A stretch of 64,000 nt of DNA, from positions 1,191,934 to 1,255,933 of the forward strand of contig OY725494.1 of assembly GCA_963281255.1 (NCBI GenBank), written 5' to 3'. Positions 57,147-64,000 of this stretch are shown in pieces. The notes below the pieces were generated by a model. That model was not told the DNA's origin. It ran no database searches and saw only the letters and a program-made list of their open reading frames with translations. The stretch's first letter is position 1, and each line of letters opens with the position of its first letter. A program made the position numbers and the translations under genes. The DNA comes from Aphrocallistes beatrix. Taxonomy: Eukaryota > Porifera > Hexactinellida > Sceptrulophora > Aphrocallistidae.

Positions 57147-57147
57147 T

Positions 57148-57592
57148 GTGGGAGTTTTTTGATTATGGCTCCAGTAAGTTCGGAACTCCGAAAATATCGA
57201 TTCATCATGAAATTATGACGTCATTGTCACATTTTTAAAAGTTAAGCAATATAGTTATTCGAGCATTACTCAGCCATTATAGGAGATAGAAGGCTGAAAT
57301 TTTAATAGATTATGTATATTAATATATCTCACATATGGGACAACTATCATCAAAAAATAATGACTCATCACTTTGTTATAACGTCATCATTATTCGCCAA
57401 AATTTTAAAAATTGGTAAATTTTGTGATTTTTCGTATGATATACTAGATTATAACAGTAGGACAGACGTACTTAGAGATGTCATCTCCCTTATATTTAAC
57501 CAATGTTACCCCAGGCGACCGAAGGGACCCTCTGGCGGACACTTTGTGTTCGCCTGCCGCGCAGCGAAAGCAAGTGAAGCGCGATTGTCACA
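57148..57592 (+). mobile_element. Repeat C, copy C5 lacking its 5' part
   Basis: Begins within the family at GTGGGAGTTTTTTGATTATG and ends AGCAAGTGAAGCGCGATTGT. The loss of the C 5' part and the MITE right end at the same junction points to one deletion. Confidence 0.65.
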
Positions 57593-57835
57593 ATTAATAC
57601 TTGCTATGCCATCAACAAACGCTATTAGCCAAATAACTTTTAGTGCTCTCAAAAGTACTAAAACATACCTAAGGACCACAATGGATCAAGATAGATTAAT
57701 TCATTTGCTGACAATTCACGTACACAAGACTATATAGATACTTTGGATGTAATACATACTGCTAACGAAATTGTACGAGATTCTAAACACAGACTCTCCA
57801 CTTTTGCAAAGTTTAACAGCCTTGATAATCTTCCT
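57593..57835 (+). pseudogene. hAT transposase C-terminal dimerisation region
   Basis: Reads SQLILAMPSTNAISQITFSA then LKSTKTYLRTTMDQDRLIHL and, after a stop, HRLSTFAKF-like sequence. This is the hAT C-terminal block completing the pseudogene at 55108-56160. Confidence 0.8.
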
Positions 57836-58037
57836 GGTGGTTTATGTTAGAAATGCAAAAGCATGTTGATATGTATGTTTGCAAGTACTAGATAGATACA
57901 AAAATTTGATTCCGCCGCACCTGGATGGACTCCGGTATGCTACTTTCCATCTGTCTAAAAGTTACTGAAATTTTAGCTGGATCTTCACGACAGGTTTCAT
58001 TGAACACCTATTCTAGTCTCAAAAAAAGCTTTCTGTA
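57836..58037. other. hAT 3' flank, non-coding
   Basis: Short region between the hAT pseudogene and the Tc1 element; no separate feature recognised. Confidence 0.4.
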
Positions 58038-59219
58038 CATAGTAGGTGTCTCAAAATTATTGCCCTATTGTATAGTCTATACAGTATGGATTATAAATCT
58101 ACCTCAAATCAGTATAGACTTCAGTTATAGTAACTCGAATATTGAAATATAACTTGAAATTTGATAACTTGAAGATTTATCTAAGTACCTTGAAAATATT
58201 TACGAAATTTTTTTTTTTTCTCTTGTCTTGTTTTATTGGCCGATATGGATGTTGACGATGGGAAGTTACAGGTCAGAAATTGCGCTATTGAGTGTTACTC
58301 GCTGGTTCTACTCAGATTTCTCTAGCAAAGGAACTTGGGAAGGATATTAGAACAGTTCGAAGATGGTGGGCAAGATACTATTGTTCAAAAGATCTTCAGC
58401 ATAGGAAGGGGGCTGGAAGGCCAAAAAAGCTGAATCGGCGGTCTAAGATCATGATCGCAAAATCTCTGGGAAAGCGACACAAATCTACACGATTAATCGC
58501 TACACAAATTACGAGGACATGTGTACCTGTCTCGAAAGAGACTGTCCACCGCTATTTGAGGAAAGATTTGCAAGTTCGACCCTATAAGCGACCAAAACAG
58601 CCCAAACTTTCAACAAAACAGAGAGAAAATAGATTAAATTTCTTTCTGGCAAAGGAGAACTGGACTGTCGCTGACTGAAGAAACATCCTTTGGTCTGATG
58701 AGTCTTCATTTGAGCTATTTCATCCCACAACTCGTCAAAATGACAGGATTTGGGCAAAAGATGGCTCAAATATCATCCACAGGAAACTGTCAAATTTCCT
58801 CCGAAATTTATGGTTTGGGGGATGATGAGCTTTCGAGCGATCTCCAAATTGCACTTCATCCCTCCCAAACAAACAGTAAATACAGCCTACTACATAGATG
58901 AAATCCTGGCAAAGTCCTGTTTAGAGACTCTTCACAGAACCCGTGAAAATGGATCTGTTTTGGATAGAAAAATGCTCAAAAACATGTCAAAAGCCTGTTT
59001 TTATGCAGGACGGCTCCCCTGCCAAAAGTATTTGTGACCTAAAAATACAGCTCGAATCGGCCTGGTCATCCATAAAACCAAATTATCTACAAGCTCTGAT
59101 AGATGGAATGCCCGAGAGGATAAAATCTTGTATTCAACTAGATGGAAATTATTAATCCAAATGACCGATCATATTTTATGGATAGAAATACAATAGGGCA
59201 ATAATTTTGAGACACCATG
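58038..59219 (+). mobile_element. Tc1/mariner element with TA duplication, about 1.18 kb
   Basis: Left end CATAGTAGGTGTCTCAAAAT and right end ATTTTGAGACACCATG, sharing GTGTCTCAAAATTATTGCCC inverted. TA lies at 58036-58037 and 59220-59221. The left end has an extra TAG near the tip. Confidence 0.75.
58240..59155 (+). pseudogene. Tc1-like transposase pseudogene
   Basis: Helix-turn-helix (GSTQISLAKELGKDIRTVRR), linker GAGRPKKLNRRSK, second helical domain (VSKETVHRYLRKDLQVRPYK), WTVAD-stop, NILWSDESSFELF with the first Asp, DRIWAKDGSN, PPKFMVWGMMSF and FMQDGSPA with the second Asp. The following segment normally carrying SPDLNPIEN and the third acid is deleted; the sequence jumps to LESAWSSIKPNYLQALIDGM and PERIKSCIQ. 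A TGA at 58676 and several frameshifts add to the damage. Confidence 0.85.
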
Positions 59220-59221
59220 TA

Positions 59222-59705
59222 TATAGTATACAAGCCCGCATCGCTTGCACGCGCTGCGCGGCAGGCCGACACATTGTGTCCGCTGGAGGCGCCATGAAGC
59301 GCCTGGGGTCACATTGATCAATTATAAGGGTGATAGCATCCCTAAATATGTCTGTCCTACTGTTATTTTCGATTTCGCACAAAAATCACCAAATTTGTCA
59401 ATTTTTAAAATTTGATGAGTCATGATGACGTCATAACAAAGTCATCATTTTTTGATGATAGTTGCATATTAATATACACATTCTATCAAAATCTCAGCCT
59501 TCTATCTCCTAAAATGGCTGAGTTATGGTCGAAAAACTAAAATTTCTAATTATAAAAAGGTGACAATGACGTCATAATTCCATGATGAGTCGACATTTTC
59601 GTCTTAGGTCAGAACTTACTGGAGCCATAGCCAAAAGACTCCCACATGCCAAAAATCAGCTTTCTGCGCCTGGCAGTTTCTTTCATCATCATTTCGTACA
59701 TATAT
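59222..59705 (-). mobile_element. Repeat C, copy C6 (minus orientation)
   Basis: Minus strand from ATATATATATATGTACGAAAT to the 3' hairpin at about 59230, with TGACGTCAT motifs. It lies between the Tc1 element and fold-back F4. Confidence 0.65.
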
Positions 59706-60754
59706 ATATATATATATCCTTACTCATAGCCTACTCTAATAATGCCTCCAGTAAATAACCAGGGATGCGGTAATAGCCGAATGGATTAATACACGATTAG
59801 CCTAAAATCGTCAACCATGTAGGATAGGCATTAAGAATGTATTACCAGCATATATAAACATGGCATCAAATAGCATATATCCGTTGTCAAAATTTCGATT
59901 CGTCATCATATCATTGCGCAACAGGTCATTTTAAGCACGATTTTGGCAATTTTCTAAGCTGTTTTAAGCCAACTTCTAAATGTTATTAAGTTAGAATTTT
60001 TGTGTATAACTAAGATTAGTACGAGTTGATTTGAAAAATTTAGAATTTTCCAATGGAATGTTGTTACATTCCTACGTTGCTATGGTAAAGCATTTTGATC
60101 AGTTTGAGCCATATCCTGCAAACTGTAAGAACTACTACTTCAAATTTGATCGTATTTGATAGGCAATTGGCTACTTCCTATTAGGTAATAATACAATTTA
60201 TACTTCTAAATTCACAGACTATAGAGTTATGCGACAATTTAGTGCTTTGGTCACATTCTTAAAATCAACCCATAACTCAAAACTCGTTGAATTTAGAAGT
60301 TCAAGTTGTATTATCACCTAATAGGAAGTAGGCCAGTGTTTCTCAAAGTGGGCCGTAGAGCCCCCTGGGGGGCGCTGAAGGGTTGTAGGGGGGCGGCCAC
60401 GCAGCAAGGGGGCGCTGGGGGTTATAGAAAGCGAAACAAAGATACGACCTCACGTCAAAAAAGCCATACCATATTCCTAAATATTAATTAACAATAGGTG
60501 CTAACAAATACTTCAAGGATCAAAGCCATTTACAGTGGTAATAACTCTTGGTGATTATTAACAACAGCCAATCCTTAAAAATGAATGAACAATACAATAG
60601 TTACACTGTCTATGGCTTTCCTTATCGAAATACACCACTGCCATGTTCTTAAAACAAATGCCAACTTCGTAATAGTCAGTGATCTGTTTAATTTCAATAT
60701 AAATTCATAAGTACAAATCTAAATCGAATAGAATTGATAAACTCGATCGAATAA

Positions 60755-62529
60755 ATGAATAGTAAAATGAAGTGTAGACAGTATAGTGCTGATTATATCA
60801 AATACGGATTTGTTAAATCCCCGTCCAATGAACAACTCCCAATGTGCTTGTTGTGCGAACAAGTTTTTTCTAATGAGGGAATGAAGCCATCAAGAAAGAT
60901 TGATCATCTGAAATCGCGGCACAGTGATAAGGTAGAAAAAGATGTGCAATTCTTCATTAAATTGAGAGACAGCTGAAAAACAATGGGTGGAATCTTTGGG
61001 AAAATAGATAGACAAAACATTGATGGTTTGGTTGCCTCCTATAACATTTCGCTACTAATTGCAAAATCTGGTAAGCCACATACAATTGGTGAAAAACTCA
61101 TTTTACCCGCAATCCAGGAAGCAGTTACAACTGTTATGCATTCAGATGGGCGAAGTGTGATTCAGTCCAATCCGTTGAGCAATGATACTGTGGCTAGGAG
61201 AATAAATTTGATGGCTAGTGATGTTGAGAAAACCTATACAGTATACTTAAAACAACGGAATTTTCTCTTCAAATTGACGAATCCACATTGCCTGGTAACG
61301 AAGCACTGCTCCTTGCATATGTCCGCTTTATTCACGAAGAAATAATGGTTGAAAAAATGTTGTTTGCTAGACCGCTTGTAACTGATACAAAAGGTGAATC
61401 TATCTACAAAGTCGTGGAAAATTTCTTTCAAGAAAAGGAAATTCCCATGAATAATATCATTGCTTGTGCAACAGATGGGGCGCCAGCTATGGTTGGTAGG
61501 CATCGTGGTTTCATTTCGTACTTGAAAAAGGCTATACCTGAGGTTTTCGCTATTCACTGCGTCGTCCATCGAGAACATTTGGTCGCAAAACATTTAAGTG
61601 GTCGCTTGCACAACTCATTGCATATAGTCATTACTGTTATCAATAAAATCAAAGCTTCCGCACTCAAGGAAAGAATATTTCGCCAATTATGTCACAAAAA
61701 CGAAACAGAATTTGAACGTCTGCTTTTGCACACAGAAGTGAGGTAGCTCTCAAAAGAAAAGTGTCTCAGTCGGTTCTACAGTCTTTTGGACACCATTCTA
61801 GAATTTTTAGAGGAAGAGAACCCGCAGTTAATGCAGCTAGTCAGTGCAGCGAAATCTGATGTAGCTTACTTGACTGACATTTTTGATAAGTTCAACGCAA
61901 TGAACTTACAACTACAAGGCAATGTAGTCACTCTGGTCAAGTACAAAACTGTTGTCAGCTCCTTCATAGGGAAACTAACGTTATTTAAACAAAATATCGG
62001 TAGACGAGAATTTTACCAGTTTCCTCACTTAGCAGGACTCGAAATTTCAGATGACGATTTGCTAGCATATTGTGAACATCTTGAAGTACTGAAAGCGGAT
62101 ATGATCAAGCGATTCACTGACTTGTTGGAACTTGAACCGCCTCATTGGCTAATTGACCCATTCTGTGTGGATGCTACAACAGTTCCACTCTATTTGCAGG
62201 AAGAGCTGATGGACATGCAAAGTGATTGCGAGGAAAAAGCTCGTTTTACAATGATGGGGTATGAACGATTTTGGATTGCAATCCCAGGACGAAATAAATT
62301 TCCCAATTTGTGGAAAGTAGCAAAACTGCTAGTTCTGGCGTTCCCGACATCTTATCTCGTTGAGAGAGGTTTTAGTGCAGTCGTTCAATTACTAACGAAG
62401 CAAAGAAACAGACTAGATATTTCTCAATGTGGAGATTTGAGATTGCTGCTAACTGAAATGAAACCAGATGTAAATAGGATTATCGACGAACATCACGCTC
62501 AATTACACCCTTCTCATTTATTTAACTGA
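60755..62529 (+). pseudogene. hAT transposase pseudogene with BED finger (ZBED5/SCAND3-like)
   Basis: ATG at 60755. An N-terminal BED zinc finger (PMCLLCEQVFSNEGMKPSRK, then HLKSRHSD) is followed by VASYNISLLIAKSGKPHTIG, NPLSNDTVARRINLMASDVE, CATDGAPAMVGRHRGFI with a catalytic Asp, AIHCVVHREHLVAKHL, EVR-stop-LSKEKCLSRFYSLLD and the C-terminal dimerisation block AFPTSYLVERGFSAVVQLLT. Lesions are TGA at 60974, a frameshift near 61243 and TAG at 61744 in place of the usual Trp of VRWLS. About 590 codons in total. Few lesions suggest recent activity. Confidence 0.9.
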
Positions 62530-62542
62530 TTAATACTCCTTA

Positions 62543-63525
62543 TCTTATATATTAAAACTCCAGGATTTTTTTTGTTTGTTTTTTTTTTTGTTTGTCCGAA
62601 TTGATTGAAGAATTGGCAAGTCGTAGAGATACGAAAATTGGCATGTACGTGTCAAATGATGAATCTAGGATTAAGTTCGAAGATCTAAGCGAAATGTTCA
62701 CACCTCGCCGAGATAGGTGACAAAATGTGCTGACCAATCAAATTCGATTATTTTATAATGTAAATACATTGGAATAAAATGGTACTGAACTATGCATACA
62801 ATCAAAAGAAATATTTGTGATTGAAATTCATTGGTTTATGTGAACCAATCAATTATCAGGATTTTATAATGTCATTCACACGATTCTATTTCATATAAAT
62901 GATGAATACTGCTATTTTGAGTCTATAATTTGATCGTTAACAACAATTAAAGTTTGTTATATGCTACGATCAATCAATTCGATCATAAAATAACTTTTAA
63001 CGACAGGAACTGGAATTGATTATTTATTAAGTATAATAATCTTTAGCAATGTGAACTTTGTGTATTCAAATTGAGCTTACATTCAGATTAGTTGACTTAA
63101 TACGAATTAAATTATATTTATCACGAAACAATTTCTGCTACAGTTCTGATTTCATTACCGTAGACAAATGACAATTCAGCGTACTTAGTATAAAACAAGA
63201 AAGCGACGATACATGCCAACCTGAGTTATGATAAAAGCGGGACGCGGCGTTGAATTTCGCGGGACATGACGGGACGCAATAGAAATATACTATACATATG
63301 ATAGAAAAAAGCGGGACATATGGGAAAATTTCATGTAAAAGCGGGACACTCGAGAAAATTAGCTCAATAGAAGAGTGAAAAAAGTGGGACGTCCCGCCAA
63401 AAACGGGACAGTTGGCAAGTATGCGACGTATTGTTTCTCTAATACCCGCAAGCTCCCACTGGGTAAATCTGCGGACACGAAGTGTCCGCAAGCCGCGCAG
63501 CGCAAGCAAGCGAAGCGCGCTTGTA
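62543..63525 (+). mobile_element. Possible Helitron-like repeat D2, inside the hAT element
   Basis: The 5' end TCTTATATATTAAAACTCCA and GTCCGAATTGATTGAAGAAT, and the 3' end CCGCGCAGCGCAAGCAAGCG then AAGCGCGCTTGTA, match D1, but the interior lacks the 140-bp array and instead holds repeat E2. Confidence 0.5.
63209..63422. mobile_element. Short MITE-like repeat E2, 214 bp
   Basis: ATACATGCCAACCTGAGTTA to CAGTTGGCAAGTAT, flanked by GCGACG on both sides (63203-63208 and 63423-63428), an apparent 6-bp duplication. It closely resembles E1 at 28102-28317. Confidence 0.75.
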
Positions 63526-64000
63526 ATTATTAAACAAATACGAGTGTGGTAAAATATTTATACTTTCTGGAGGGGGGCGGTATCGAGGGAATATTGTTGA
63601 CAAGGGGCGCTGTCGGAAAAAAGTTTGAGAAATACTGAAGTAGGCCAGTGCTTATCAAACACGATCAAATTTGAAGATCTAGTTACTACAGTTTGCACGA
63701 AATGGCCCAAACTGACCAAAATGCTTTACCATAGCAACGCAGGAATGTAACAACATTCCATTGATAAAATTCTGAATTTTTCAAATCAACTTGTACTAAT
63801 CTTGGTTCTACACAAAAATCACAACTTAATACCATTTAGATATAGGGTTAAAACACAAATCGCTTAAATTGTCCTTAGAATGACCTGTTGCGCAATGATA
63901 TGATGACTAATCGAAATTTTTCCAACGGATATATGTACTTTGATACCATGTTTATATATGGCAGTAATACATTCTTAATGTCTATTCTACATGGTTAACG

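Larger units (their letters stand above)
60334..63637 (+). mobile_element. Complete hAT transposon, 3,304 bp, 8-bp duplication
   Basis: Left end CAGTGTTTCTCAAAGTGGG and right end TTTGAGAAATACTG (14-bp inverted ends, one mismatch). AAGTAGGC is repeated exactly at 60326-60333 and 63638-63645. GGGGGGCGCTG motifs lie near both ends. It contains a transposase pseudogene and nested repeats D2 and E2, and it interrupts fold-back F4. Confidence 0.9.
59726..64000. mobile_element. Fold-back element F4, split by a hAT element and cut by the window end
   Basis: The left end ATAGCCTACTCTAATAATGC starts at 59726. The palindrome runs to 60333, resumes at 63646 and continues to the window edge with ACGGATATATGTACTTTGAT and ATTCTACATGGTTAACG, mirroring 59800-59890. 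The right terminus is beyond 64000. Confidence 0.8.

Noticed and set aside
57312-57737. 141-residue plus-strand open segment
   Set aside because: Its first two thirds are repeat C5; only the end (from about 57593) is real hAT sequence, annotated separately.
63138-63509. 123-residue minus-strand open segment
   Set aside because: Covers repeats E2 and the 3' end of D2; a chance frame across two repeats.

Overview
This window is eukaryotic, from an AT-rich invertebrate genome. It has short GT-AG introns, two 200-base runs of N (scaffold gaps), and almost continuous transposable-element sequence. Element content (Ginger-type integrases, THAP/P-like, hAT, Tc1/mariner, a CR1/Jockey-like LINE, Gypsy, TTAA-target fold-back elements, possible Helitron-like elements) fits an AT-rich arthropod such as a copepod, or a cnidarian. 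I cannot name the species. Only one ordinary cellular gene is convincing: an intronless 5-hydroxyisourate hydrolase on the minus strand at 49219-49572.

Layout. 1-8500: a 9-bp-TSD fold-back element is split by a 5.85-kb Ginger-type DNA transposon (2477-8325) with 132-bp inverted ends, a 4-bp target duplication and a spliced integrase-OTU protease gene. 8590-10200: a broken LINE. 10527-12841: a THAP fragment and a THAP/P-like transposon. 13100-16291: chimeric integrase debris, a mariner remnant and a hAT pseudogene. 16292-23276: a second integrase-OTU element whose intron holds another Ginger-type element (17152-23009, TGT...ACA ends, TATA duplication). That element's integrase/PHD gene is present twice as a 1.74-kb-arm palindrome around a gap. 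23277-25495: a truncated fold-back and a strikingly GC-rich hAT transposase. 25620-26870: P-like copy 2, a small palindrome and an integrase tail. 26914-32990: repeats, TTAA fold-backs and a third integrase fragment. 32989-36201: a dead Gypsy element split by a 1.6-kb Tc1 element. 37080-44000: repeat fragments, MITEs and possible Helitron-like repeats in several orientations. 44469-48568: P-like copy 3 and three MITEs or fold-backs. 49219-49572: the hydrolase gene. 49871-54907: TTAA elements nested in one another. 55108-57835: a hAT pseudogene split by other repeats. 58038-59219: a Tc1 pseudogene. 59726-64000: a fold-back split by a complete hAT element (60334-63637) that itself carries two further nested repeats.

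How it works together: this is an archive of nested insertions rather than a pathway. Nesting order can be read from target-site duplications and from matching uninterrupted copies elsewhere in the window. The best candidate for something little described is the Ginger integrase-OTU fusion with iteron-like inverted ends, together with the second Ginger family that has landed inside one of its copies. All assignments were made by eye from sequence; no database search was run.
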